A stretch of DNA of 64,000 nt from positions 1-64,000 of the forward strand of contig CAJUHT010000002.1 in assembly GCA_910586035.1 (NCBI GenBank), given 5' to 3'. The notes below the pieces were generated by a model that had not been told where the DNA came from, ran no database searches, and saw only the letters and a program-made list of their open reading frames with translations. Position 1 is the stretch's first letter, and each line of letters begins with the position of its first letter. Below, piece after piece: positions 7,904 through 16,300 of this stretch. The stretch comes from an uncultured Christensenella sp. GTDB lineage: Bacteria; Bacillota; Clostridia; Christensenellales; Borkfalkiaceae. A program made the position numbers and the translations under genes.

Positions 7904-7916
7904 TCCGCCTCCCTTT

Positions 7917-7954
7917 ATATTACTAATAGTAATATTTTTGATTGATATTGTCAA
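7917..7954 (-). promoter_or_regulatory. padR promoter with palindromic operator over the -10
   Basis: On the minus strand TTGACA (7954-7949) is 17 bp from TACTAT (7931-7926). The perfect palindrome ATATTACTAATAGTAATAT (7917-7935) covers the -10 and start site. A dimer bound there would block polymerase, as is usual for PadR repressors. Confidence 0.8.
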
Positions 7955-8029
7955 CTTAAAGCGTAAAAATATTTGTTATAATTTATTTGAAATTATTTTA
8001 CGATTTTATTGCATTGTTTGCGGAAACGC

Positions 8030-8058
8030 TTGTAATAGTTAAATAAATTTGATAAAAT
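8030..8058 (+). promoter_or_regulatory. Promoter of the ferredoxin gene
   Basis: TTGTAA (8030-8035), 17-bp spacer, TAAAAT (8053-8058). Confidence 0.65.
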
Positions 8059-8086
8059 TACAGTATAGACGCGCAAGGAGAATATT

Positions 8087-8278
8087 ATGGCTAAATTACT
8101 TACGTTAATAAGGGATAACTGCCCGCAAAACCACCCCTGCCCCGCCGTTAAGGTTTGCCCTGTCGGCGCTCTTTCCCAAAGCGGTTTTAACGCGCCCGCA
8201 ATAGACCACAACAAGTGCATAAGGTGCGGTAAATGCTCTAACTTCTGCCCTAAAAAAGCTTTGGTTTTACAGGACTGA
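8087..8278 (+). CDS. Small 4Fe-4S ferredoxin-like protein
   Basis: 63 aa. The second half has a standard 4Fe-4S motif (Cys44, 47, 50 and 54: CIRCGKCSNFCP). The first half carries Cys12, Cys18 and Cys24 followed by PVGAL, a looser arrangement that probably holds a second cluster when completed by another Cys, or none. AAGGAG lies 8 nt before the ATG. It is a single-gene unit with its own promoter. The role is electron transfer; the partner is unknown. Confidence 0.88.
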   Translation: MAKLLTLIRDNCPQNHPCPAVKVCPVGALSQSGFNAPAIDHNKCIRCGKCSNFCPKKALVLQD

Positions 8279-8373
8279 ACGTAAATTTCTTAATAATATT
8301 AGCGTTAAATTACCGCAAATTTTAAACAATAAAATTACGCCTTTATTATTTTATAAAATGAGCGTTAAACGGG

Positions 8374-8403
8374 TTGACTGCGCATTGCGTTTAATATTAT
8401 AAT
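8374..8403 (+). promoter_or_regulatory. Promoter of tRNA-Val
   Basis: TTGACT (8374-8379) and TATAAT (8398-8403), 18-bp spacer, 10 nt before the tRNA. Confidence 0.75.
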
Positions 8404-8413
8404 AAAGCTAATC

Positions 8414-8490
8414 GGAGGTATAGCTCAGTTGGTTAGAGCGTTTGCTTGACATGCAAAAGGTCATTGGTTCGAGCCCAACTATCTCCACCA
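8414..8490 (+). tRNA. tRNA-Val (anticodon GAC), CCA encoded
   Basis: The acceptor GGAGGTA pairs with TATCTCC. The D-arm is GCTC...GAGC. The anticodon stem TTTGC/GCAAA encloses loop TTGACAT (anticodon GAC). The T-arm is ATTGG-TTCGAGC-CCAAC. The 3' ACCA is encoded. A terminator follows immediately. Confidence 0.95.
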
Positions 8491-8499
8491 ATGTCGTTA

Positions 8500-8529
8500 A
8501 AGTACGAACCAAATCGGTTCGTACTTTTC
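8500..8529 (+). terminator. Terminator of tRNA-Val
   Basis: AAGTACGAACC (8500-8510) pairs with GGTTCGTACTT (8516-8526), then a T-rich stretch. Confidence 0.9.
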
Positions 8530-8582
8530 CTTTTTATCAAGCACTCGCCACAGTGCCATTTTATATTTTTTATTTTACCGTA

Positions 8583-8611
8583 TTGCAAAAAGATGTCATC
8601 CGTGATATAAT
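8583..8611 (+). promoter_or_regulatory. Promoter of the DinB-like gene
   Basis: TTGCAA (8583-8588), 17-bp spacer, TATAAT (8606-8611). It lies directly behind the repeat at 8536-8574. Confidence 0.75.
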
Positions 8612-8636
8612 GAAATTATCACACATAGGAGAAAAT

Positions 8637-9350
8637 ATGACGTCGCAAGAGCTTTATACCGCTATTCATAAAGAGTACGAACGGCTAAAATCCGTATTGC
8701 AAACAAACGACCTAAATGCAATAATCGAGCAAACGTTAAAAGTCCACGCAATGGTGCACCCAAAAATCGTTTCGGGCGCGAAGCAAAACACTATCGCCGA
8801 TTATGTTCTCGATTACATGCTGAAAGATGACAACAAGTCAAAACTTGTGCCGAGAATGGATTGCGGCGTCGATTTGGATTGGGCAGGTACGGATAAAGTG
8901 CCTATGTGTTGGCATTTTTGGCATACATACCGTATCGAAGACTTGGTTTCGAATATTTTGATCGCCGACAAACCGCAAATATTCAATGTCGATGTTCAAA
9001 AGAAAATAGGTGCGCCGATCACCGACACGGGCAACGCTTTGGAGTTTGACGAAGCTGTCGAGTTCGGCAAGCGACTGAATGTTGCCGCACTGAAAGACTA
9101 TATTATCGCCGTCGGGAAGAACACGCGCAAAATAATCGAGAATTTGACGCTCGAACAAATAAATTCAATGGTTCCCGAAGAAAGAGTTATGCAAATTCTA
9201 CGTGTCGGCGGCGTAACGACCGACGTTCGCTCGGTGTGGCTGTTGGTGTATTGGGGAAGATTGACGGTCGGCGGAATGATACTTACTCCGTTGACAGATC
9301 ACCATATGATGCACTTGCCGCCGTGCTTAAAGAACTTGCCTATACTGTAA
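8637..9350 (+). CDS. DinB-family protein
   Basis: 237 aa. It shows the four-helix pattern of a DinB subfamily: an N-terminal helix with TLKVHAMVHP, the central WHFWHTYRIEDL that supplies metal-type His residues, KRLNVAALKDYIIAVGKNTR, and a C-terminal VYWGRLTVGG...DHHMMHL. DinB-like proteins are often metal-dependent thiol or transferase enzymes; the substrate is unknown here. The start at 8637 has AGGAG at 8627. The frame stays open upstream into the tRNA, but those codons are not plausible. It lies between tRNA-Val and a tRNA-tail-like copy at 9375. Confidence 0.82.
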   Translation: MTSQELYTAIHKEYERLKSVLQTNDLNAIIEQTLKVHAMVHPKIVSGAKQNTIADYVLDYMLKDDNKSKLVPRMDCGVDLDWAGTDKVPMCWHFWHTYRIEDLVSNILIADKPQIFNVDVQKKIGAPITDTGNALEFDEAVEFGKRLNVAALKDYIIAVGKNTRKIIENLTLEQINSMVPEERVMQILRVGGVTTDVRSVWLLVYWGRLTVGGMILTPLTDHHMMHLPPCLKNLPIL

Positions 9351-9375
9351 ATTATTCGTTTTAGGTTGGGTATGC

Positions 9376-9418
9376 TCCACCATAAATAACCTTATACGAG
9401 TTATAAGGTTATTTTTTA
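9376..9418 (+). terminator. CTCCACCA plus hairpin terminator after the DinB-like gene
   Basis: CTCCACCA (9376-9383), identical to the last 8 nt of tRNA-Val, is followed by a 12-bp stem AATAACCTTATA (9385-9396) with TATAAGGTTATT (9402-9413) and a T run. It functions as a terminator but looks like a duplicated tRNA 3' end. Confidence 0.75.
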
Positions 9419-9443
9419 TATAAAATAGGTTATGAGGTTTGTA

Positions 9444-10009
9444 ATGATTGAAAACAAGTTAGAAGATAAATACGCTTTAATTAAACAAGAAGTATTAAAA
9501 TGCAAATCGGACAACCCCATCGAGATAGTGCAGGAAATTATGCGGAAAAACTTTGTAAACGTTCACGGACCGGAGCATCACTTTCTTGACGGCGCCGCGT
9601 TTTTAGCCGCCTTTAAAAATGCCGGCGGAGCAATAGAGCTTGATTTATGTTTGACCGAACTTGCCAACCGCACAAAAAAATGCCCGGCGCTATGTGCGGT
9701 TATTGGGGCGTTTGCGGTTCGGTAACTTCAATAGGCGCGGCATTTTCAATATTTAACGGCACAGGTCCGCTAAATAATGATGAATATTACAAGCGCAATA
9801 TGGAATACACTTCTGCCGTATTAAAAGAAATGAGCAATATAGACGGCGCAAGATGTTGCAAAAGAAACGCCTACCTCTCCATCTCACACGCAGTAGAATT
9901 TGCCAAAAATATTTACCGAATAGAAATGAAACTCAATAAAATTCATTGCGAGTTTTTCCCGCTGAATAAGCAGTGTTTAAAAGAAAGATGTCCTTTTTAT
10001 AACGTATAA
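9444..10009 (+). pseudogene. DUF5714-like protein, reading frame shifted at an A7 run
   Basis: Frame 1 runs from 9444 (GAGG site at 9434) through VHGPEHHFLDGAAFLAAF and ANRTKK, then drifts and stops at 9725. Frame 2 continues the family sequence from position 9680: MPGAMCGYWGVCGSVTSIGA, NIDGARCCKRNAYLSI, to 10009. Together they match the Cys-rich DUF5714 pattern (HGPEHH, CGxWGxCG, RCCKR). The junction is A AAA AAA in phase with the codons (9674-9680), exactly a -1 slippery heptamer. It may be a disrupted gene, a homopolymer sequencing error or programmed frameshifting. The joined product would be about 188 aa. Confidence 0.75.
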
Positions 10010-10036
10010 ATGTATTTGCTCTACTTGTTTATAAAT

Positions 10037-10072
10037 GCGCCCGCTTGAAACTTGTCGGTTTCAAGCGGGCGC
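10037..10072. terminator. Perfect 15-bp hairpin between convergent genes
   Basis: GCGCCCGCTTGAAAC pairs with GTTTCAAGCGGGCGC around TTGTCG. AT-rich flanks on both sides but no long T run. It probably terminates transcription from both directions. Confidence 0.75.
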
Positions 10073-10123
10073 TAAATTATTCTTTAAACAATTCAATTGC
10101 GAAAAAGCGCGCTATTTTTTATT

Positions 10124-11866
10124 TTAAGCCACTTCTTCGCCCTCGACGGCATAACCCTCGGGAAAACGTATATCGCACCAGGAGCCGTAAAACGTAAGCT
10201 TAACGCTGTCCGTATTAAAGTAAATATTGTTGTCGTTGAAGGAATCGTACTCCATTTCAAATTGACTTTCAACGTCGGACAACGTGCTTATCCAAACTAC
10301 TTTTCTGCCATTGCCTATAAATTGGCTTTCGGCGTTATAAAAGTTGACCGTAACCGACAAATTTAAAATAAAATAAAATTTTTGGTATTCCTCTTTAAGC
10401 TTTAAGTTTATGCGAACGAAAAGTTTGTTTCTATTTACTCCGTTCTCGGTTACCTGCTTACGCTCGAACGATACTCCGTAGGTAAAAAACGCGTTGATAT
10501 TTTCATTGGCTTGGTCGTACATAAGTCCGCTATATTGATAACACCAAAGCGCGTGCAAAGTGGTATCCTGCAAAATCGGCTCGCCGTTATACTTGTTTAA
10601 ATAACCGCCGTCCGTGTACCAACCGCCGAACACAAAGCCGTTGCGCCAAGGCTCTTCGCCCAGCAATTGCCCGTCAAGCACGGTTGTATTCAACACCTCG
10701 AAACCCTGCCTATCTTCCGCGCCGTGCATATCGAAATTTATTTTGCGGAAAGGCTCCCACCTTGCGTATAGCGTAACCGATTGAGTTGCCGCCGTTTCCG
10801 TAAACTTACGCTTATAGTTTACGTCAAGATACCAGCCAGCAAAGCCTAAACCCTGCTTTGTAGGCTCGTCGCCGAGTTGCAACAGCTCGTTTGCCAAGTA
10901 CGTCTGCGGTTGCTTAAAACTTCCGCCGAGCGTTTCGAACGTTATTACCACTTCCTTATTCCACTTGGCGTAAATCTTGATTGGTCTTGTAATTACTTTG
11001 CTTTCGAATTCAACGGTAAGCGCTTCGTCGGCGCACCACTTTTCAAAGCGGTAACCTTCCTTTACGGGCGTAGGCAGGCGGTTTGCCGAAACAGTATCGC
11101 CGGCGTTCACCTCTAAAATATTGCCCTGCTCCGCCCCGACAAATATTCCGCCATCGGTTTCAAGCGTTACGCTTACGGGCACCTTATGCAACAGATATAG
11201 CTCCGCCTCCTGCGAGGTTACAGTATAGTCTAAGGAAGCCGAGCCTATCTGAAACTCAATTTCCCTGTCTATAAAAACGCGGTTGGAATAGCTGAAATCG
11301 TTTTCCGCGCTTAAAGTTATGGCGTAATCTCTGCCCGACCAGCCGCCAAGCTGCGGACTTGCAGTCAATTGAATTTCGCCGCCGCTCCTCAGCGGGTCGA
11401 TTAACCATTGCGCTTTGGGTTGCAAATAAAAATCTACCGCCGCCCCGGGAATGGTAAGCGCGCCGTTCCACTGTGCGTGTACGGAAAAATACGTTGTGAA
11501 ATTATCGCTGTTTACTGTTATTTTGTCCGTCCACTTGGCGTACAGGTCAATTTCCTCTACGTTTTGGGCGGGAAAGGCGTTAAACTGATATTTACAGGCG
11601 GCGTCCGTATACCAGCCGTCGAATATCCAGGTTTCTTTTTTAACTTCAATCGGGTCGTAATTCTCTTTTCGCTGTGCGCTTACCGTATCTTCAATAGTAT
11701 CGCCCGTAATTTCCTGATAAAAGTTTACGGGAACGCCGCCGTTTAAATGATAGATTATTTTAGTCGAACCTTCGTTTCCGCGAAGATTTAAGCACGCCGA
11801 AAACCCGAGGGCGGCGCACACTGCGGAAACAAAAATTAAAATGAGTATCGCAATTTTTCTTTTCAT
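10124..11866 (-). CDS. Lipoprotein with InlB B-type (Listeria-Bacteroides) repeats
   Basis: 580 aa. Signal peptide and lipobox end in FSAC (Cys about residue 25). Four InlB-B/flg_new repeats are recognisable by YHLNGG/FETLGG starts and FDGWYTD...LYAKW ends, at about residues 38-112, 230-300, 305-370 and 372-440. Between the first two is a region without known motifs, and the C-terminal 140 residues form a beta-rich, polar domain. It is surface-exposed and probably adhesive. The start overlaps the comF stop by ATGA, an odd partnership that suggests translation coupled to comF. Confidence 0.88.
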   Translation of the reverse strand: MKRKIAILILIFVSAVCAALGFSACLNLRGNEGSTKIIYHLNGGVPVNFYQEITGDTIEDTVSAQRKENYDPIEVKKETWIFDGWYTDAACKYQFNAFPAQNVEEIDLYAKWTDKITVNSDNFTTYFSVHAQWNGALTIPGAAVDFYLQPKAQWLIDPLRSGGEIQLTASPQLGGWSGRDYAITLSAENDFSYSNRVFIDREIEFQIGSASLDYTVTSQEAELYLLHKVPVSVTLETDGGIFVGAEQGNILEVNAGDTVSANRLPTPVKEGYRFEKWCADEALTVEFESKVITRPIKIYAKWNKEVVITFETLGGSFKQPQTYLANELLQLGDEPTKQGLGFAGWYLDVNYKRKFTETAATQSVTLYARWEPFRKINFDMHGAEDRQGFEVLNTTVLDGQLLGEEPWRNGFVFGGWYTDGGYLNKYNGEPILQDTTLHALWCYQYSGLMYDQANENINAFFTYGVSFERKQVTENGVNRNKLFVRINLKLKEEYQKFYFILNLSVTVNFYNAESQFIGNGRKVVWISTLSDVESQFEMEYDSFNDNNIYFNTDSVKLTFYGSWCDIRFPEGYAVEGEEVA

Positions 11867-12588
11867 ATCGCACCCACGTCAACTTTTTTCTCGGAATACT
11901 CTACCGACGCCACAGTAGCAACATATACCCGCTTTGCACCCCTCTTTAAAAGCTCTACGCTAATAGCCTCGACCGTTGCGCCCGTAGTCAAAACGTCATC
12001 GACTACTATTATTGTTCTGCCTTCAACTATTTGCCTGTCGGCGCGGAAACAGGAACGCAAGTTTTCCTCCCTTTCCCGCTTTGACAGGGTTTTTTGCGAA
12101 GGTGTTTCTTTAACCTTTTCCACCGCGTTTTTCAAAAGCGGAAGCTTTAACGTTTTTGCCAGCTCTTTTGCAATTAAATACGACTGATTATATCCGCGCT
12201 TTCTTTCCGCCTTTCTTGTCATAGGCACGAAACAGACGCAATCGGCGTCGGCAAATTGTCGGCACTTTTCGCAAAGCAATCGGGCAAAATAATTTTTAAG
12301 ATACGCGCCGCCGTTTTTAAATTTGTTTACAAGAGCGGCGGCTCCGTCTGCATATACAAGCGCAGACACCGCGCGGGCGTATTGCGGCGCGGAGGCTTTG
12401 CACTCCAAACAGAGGGCGTAGGTTAAAGTTTTTCGCCCGCAGACAGGACAGGTTTTACCGTTGTTAAAGGTTACCCTCTCCGCGCATTTTTTACAAAATT
12501 TGCCGCCGTCGAAAATTTCTTTTCCGCACAGTTCGCAGGTGAAATTTTCGGGGAAAAGCTCGTCTAAAATCTTTGCAAACACATTCAT
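11863..12588 (-). CDS. ComF-family phosphoribosyltransferase-like protein
   Basis: 241 aa. An N-terminal zinc-binding part has Cys pairs (CELCGKEI, CKKC, CPVCGRK, CLECK). The C-terminal PRT fold has the PRPP loop IIVVDDVLTTGAT (about residue 195) and KRGYNQS in the middle, all hallmarks of ComF/GntX. In transformable Bacillota ComFC acts in uptake of single-stranded DNA. No comFA is adjacent. The start at 12588 was preferred over a longer reading to 12657 because the extension is not family-like; its SD is weak. Confidence 0.88.
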   Translation of the reverse strand: MNVFAKILDELFPENFTCELCGKEIFDGGKFCKKCAERVTFNNGKTCPVCGRKTLTYALCLECKASAPQYARAVSALVYADGAAALVNKFKNGGAYLKNYFARLLCEKCRQFADADCVCFVPMTRKAERKRGYNQSYLIAKELAKTLKLPLLKNAVEKVKETPSQKTLSKREREENLRSCFRADRQIVEGRTIIVVDDVLTTGATVEAISVELLKRGAKRVYVATVASVEYSEKKVDVGAI

Positions 12589-12700
12589 ATAAACTCGGCT
12601 AATTATATCATACTTTTGCATTTTAATCAAGTTTATGAATAAATTTGATAGGCGCAATAAATTTTATTTAAAAATTTAATAAAAGATTATTGCAATTTGC

Positions 12701-12729
12701 TTGCAACGGCTACGGCAATATGATATAAT
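12701..12729 (+). promoter_or_regulatory. Promoter of tRNA-Glu
   Basis: TTGCAA (12701-12706), 17-bp spacer, TATAAT (12724-12729). Confidence 0.8.
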
Positions 12730-12747
12730 CACTAAGCAATTAGATAC

Positions 12748-12822
12748 GGCCTTGTGGTCAAGCGGTTAAGACGGAGCCCTCTCAAGGCTCAATCCCGGGT
12801 TCGATTCCCGGCAGGGTCACCA
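12748..12822 (+). tRNA. tRNA-Glu (anticodon CTC), CCA encoded
   Basis: Acceptor GGCCTTG with CAGGGTC (two G-U pairs), D-stem GTC/GAC, anticodon stem GAGCC/GGCTC around CTCTCAA (anticodon CTC), T-arm CCGGG-TTCGATT-CCCGG, discriminator A, CCA encoded. Confidence 0.93.
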
Positions 12823-12860
12823 AAAACAACCATAGTCAAAAATGACTATGGTTGTTTTTG
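12821..12860 (+). terminator. Terminator of tRNA-Glu, perfect 18-bp stem
   Basis: 12821-12838 is the exact reverse complement of 12843-12860, with AAAA as loop. The 3' half and its continuation (12850-12881) recur at 13263-13294 beyond the next gene. Confidence 0.9.
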
Positions 12861-12893
12861 GTATTCTGTCGGTTGCGAGAAGCGAAAAAAATA

Positions 12894-12922
12894 TTGCAAG
12901 TTTGATTACATTAAGATAGAAT
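12894..12922 (+). promoter_or_regulatory. Promoter of the 82-aa gene
   Basis: TTGCAA (12894-12899), 17-bp spacer, TAGAAT (12917-12922), immediately after the first repeat copy. Confidence 0.65.
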
Positions 12923-12960
12923 AGAGTAAAAAGAAATATATCAATTAAAAGGAACTGATT

Positions 12961-13209
12961 ATGTTAAGATATTATTACGTTGAACAAAAAGACAGGTTAT
13001 ATGTCTATGACAGTCAAAACGGTTTTTATAAATCGTTTGACAGAGCGGATAAAAAATGGGTTACTCCCGTCGTTTCGTTTTTTCAAGTTGAACGCGACAA
13101 TGACATTGATTTTTTAGAAATTTCGGAAGACGCTGCAATGAAAATTGCAAACGGTATAAACATTTACGAAGAACTCAAAGCCTATCTTTCAGTAATCGGC
13201 AGTCTTTAA
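12961..13209 (+). CDS. Hypothetical 82-aa protein between direct repeats
   Basis: A small soluble protein with beta-rich start (RYYYVEQKDRLYVYD) and helical end (MKIANGINIYEELKAYLSVI). I recognise no family. AAGGA precedes the ATG, and it has its own promoter. It is AT-rich like the genes in the first 10 kb and unlike its GC-rich neighbours. The flanking 32-nt repeats (12850-12881 and 13263-13294) copy the tRNA-Glu terminator tail, so it looks inserted as a unit behind the tRNA. Confidence 0.7.
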   Translation: MLRYYYVEQKDRLYVYDSQNGFYKSFDRADKKWVTPVVSFFQVERDNDIDFLEISEDAAMKIANGINIYEELKAYLSVIGSL

Positions 13210-13262
13210 CTTTTTCACAATTTTATTTAAAATAAAAAACGGTCATAGTCAACGTTGCGCAC

Positions 13263-13294
13263 GGCTGTTTTTGGTATTCTGTCGGTTGCAAGAA
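13263..13294 (+). repeat. Second copy of the tRNA-Glu downstream repeat
   Basis: Matches 12850-12881 at 30 of 32 positions. The weaker upstream similarity extends left to about 13232, where the hairpin is degenerate and no longer pairs well. Confidence 0.75.
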
Positions 13295-13316
13295 ACCACA
13301 TTTTAAAAATAGAAAT

Positions 13317-13338
13317 AACGGCGGCAAAAGCCGCCGTT
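13317..13338 (-). terminator. Terminator of the transglutaminase-like gene
   Basis: AACGGCGGC and GCCGCCGTT form a 9-bp stem around AAAA. On the minus strand a T-rich tail follows. Confidence 0.8.
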
Positions 13339-13359
13339 ATACTATTTTGAAAACTTTAA

Positions 13360-16300
13360 TCAGTCTTCGTTCTTCTTCTTTTTAACTATTACAACCGCGC
13401 CGATTGCAACAGCCGCAACAACCACTACCGCCGCAACAATGCTAACGATTATTACAAGATTGCTGCCGTTTCCGCCGTTGCCTGTAATTATCTCGCTTTC
13501 ATAAAGGGTGCCTTCCTGAACGAAAATCTTTACGGGTTCAACGATTTCAAAGTCTTCCTTGGCTTCGTAACGCTGAGCAGCCGCCTCGGAAATATACTGT
13601 ATTTCAAGCTCGTTATTAGTCTGCAAATCAGCATAATTTACGGTCAGCTTGCCTTCCGCATTTACTTTGTCCTTAACTTCCGTTCCGTTAAGCTTAACGC
13701 TGTAAATCTTGTAGCCTGCGTCGGGAACAATCGTATAAGTGTAGCTTCCGCCTTCCTTAATCGACTGAATTTTACCGTCGTCAACCGTCAATTTACCGCC
13801 CTTACCTTCAATGCTTGCATAAACGGTTTTATCAACCGCCTTTTCAGCGTCTACAACAGCTACCATATAGGGCGAGAAGCTTGTAACCGTTGCAACGATA
13901 CCGAACTTGGTAACTACGCAGGGAACTTCCTCAATAGTATAAGTGTCAGTCTTGGGGTCGTGCTTACGGTGGAAGAGTTTAAAGGTTACGCCCTCGTCGT
14001 CGGGTCCGTATCCCTCGGGGAAACCGAGCGCAATTTTAACGTAGCTTCCGTCAGGAATTTTGGGATATTTACCGCAAATCTGCAATCTGATGTCGTACGT
14101 TTCGCTGTGCTTGATTTCCTCTTTGTTTACATTGATATTGCTATCGCCGCTTATTTCGTCGAGCATAGTGTCAACGGTGGAAGTTTCCGCCTTTTCCGCT
14201 ACCAACATCATCTGGCTTCTTTCGTTTTCGGAGAAAGTGCTGTTGCCTTCTTCGTCCTTGAAATCCATTGCAGCCAGGTCGGAGTTGGAAACAAGCGTAG
14301 GCTGCGCGCAGCAATCTACCCAAAGTCTTCCGTCGTAGTTAAAGCGTGCGGGGCAAGCCAAATAAGACCTGCTGAAATTATAATATACGGGGTTAGGAAT
14401 CTTATTCGACATTTCAAACGTCGTTTGTCCGTTCTCGTCAATTCTTGCAACCTCTTTCGAAGAGCCTACGTTGGTAAACACAAAGTTGTATCCTACGCCG
14501 TTGTGTGCATACATAAGGCTGGGTGCAAACTTAAACCTTAACGTATTGCGGGAAAGAGTGGGGTCGCCGGAGCTTACCGCTCTTTCAACTAATTCCACCA
14601 AATCTCCGTTTTCATTTACTGGATAGAACTTAGCGTGCTCCTGTACGTTGGGATGTTGGGAAACGAATGAAATGCCAATCGGCTTGCTTTCGTCAAGGAC
14701 GTGCAAAGGCTCGGTATAGGTTATTTCCATAACAAACGCTTTGTTTTCGGCAACGGTAGTAGGGTTCTTTTTGCTACCCATACCGTCGTTTATGTCAATT
14801 TCCGCACCGTGGTTAGGCGTAGTCCTTGAAACATAAGGCGCGGGCGTATAAGTACCGAAAGACTCGTTTACTTGAACATTACCTACCGCTATCGCCTTGC
14901 TTTCGTTCAACGTCTTATCTTCATACTGCAAATAAATTGTTTTATCAATTCCAAGCGAATCGGAATGAATATTCATAGGAACGTCGGGAGCGATATCGTA
15001 TACTGCGAACTGTGTATAGTAAATAGAAGTATTATCCGTAAACCAAGTTTCGTTGCCCGTATCCTGAATGTTACCGTCTACGTTATCGATAGCAATCTCG
15101 GCATATTCCCTGAACGCGTTTATTGACATCCACTTAGTCCAGATAATTTGCCTATCCAGATAATATGCAAAACGCACTACAAGATACAGTCCGTCCTCTT
15201 CTTGAAGCCTCTTTGCACCCTTGCCGTTATAGCTTACGGTGGTGCGGTTGCTCATCAAAGGCTGACCGTAATCGTCTTTCTCGTCGCCTACGGGCGTGTA
15301 CGTAACGTAATTTTGAAGTCCGTCGGTTTTGCCCGTGCTGCCGAAGTTGTGCGAAGAGAGCGCGGGATATTTAAGCTCGTAACCGGAAGAGGATATAACG
15401 CCGTCGGTTACGTGAATTTCTTTTTCGGCGGCGGCGCTTAAAATAGCGTATCTGTATTTATTGCCTGCCGCGCTGTTCCAGGTTACGTCAACGCCGTACC
15501 ATTCGCCGTTTGCGCTATCGGCATACGCCGCATACGAAGCGGCTTGCGCTGCGGGAGCGGGGTTTTCAAGCCAAACGTAGTTCCACATATGGTAGATGCT
15601 GGAACCGGAGTTATTGCCGCTTGCGTCCTTTTGGTTGCTGTATCCGTTTACGGTTATGCAGGGAACTTCAAGCTTATCCATAACGGCTTTAAACGCGCGG
15701 GAGAAACCGCCGCAAACAGCCTTTTTAACAACAAGACCGCCGTAAGACGTGTTGATATTCGACGAAGCGGTTGCGCTGTTGTTTTCGAGAGCCGCATAAT
15801 CGTATTCGATGCTTTCGGCAAGATACTTGTTTACGTATTTTACTAAAAATTCGTCCCTCTGATAATATTTGTCGTCTTTCTGCGCGTTGAGAGCTTTGGT
15901 CGCAATTTCGTCTATCGCTGCATTGTACTCTTTTATAGCCGCGTTTACTTCCGAAACGGAACTAAAACTGTTATCGCAGTAGAGGTTGGCTTCTCTTCCG
16001 CTGTCGATATATCCGCTGTAAACGCCGCTGCTTCTGCCCACGCTTATGGTCATTTTGTAAAAATCGATATAAAAGAGTTCGGGGTGGTCGGTAAGGAAAG
16101 CGTCGCGCGCGGCGCTGAACGCCTTGGGCACGGTAACGTCGCCGCCGACAACCCAAGCTTCTAACTGGGAAGACGTTACTATGTCGTGCTCGGTAACCGA
16201 ATACTCCACTTCGCCGTCCAAAAAGTCGCCTTCGTTGTACATCTCTTCAAGAGCCTTATAAAACTTCTTTGCGAGAGTATACTCCTGCTCCTTACCGTTT

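Noticed and set aside
8442..8636. N-terminal extension of the DinB-like gene into tRNA-Val
   Set aside because: It would translate the tRNA and its terminator. The promoter at 8583 and AGGAG at 8627 support the ATG at 8637.
9376..9383. A complete second tRNA ending in CTCCACCA
   Set aside because: The upstream 75 nt are the end of the DinB-like gene and form no cloverleaf. Only the tail is present.
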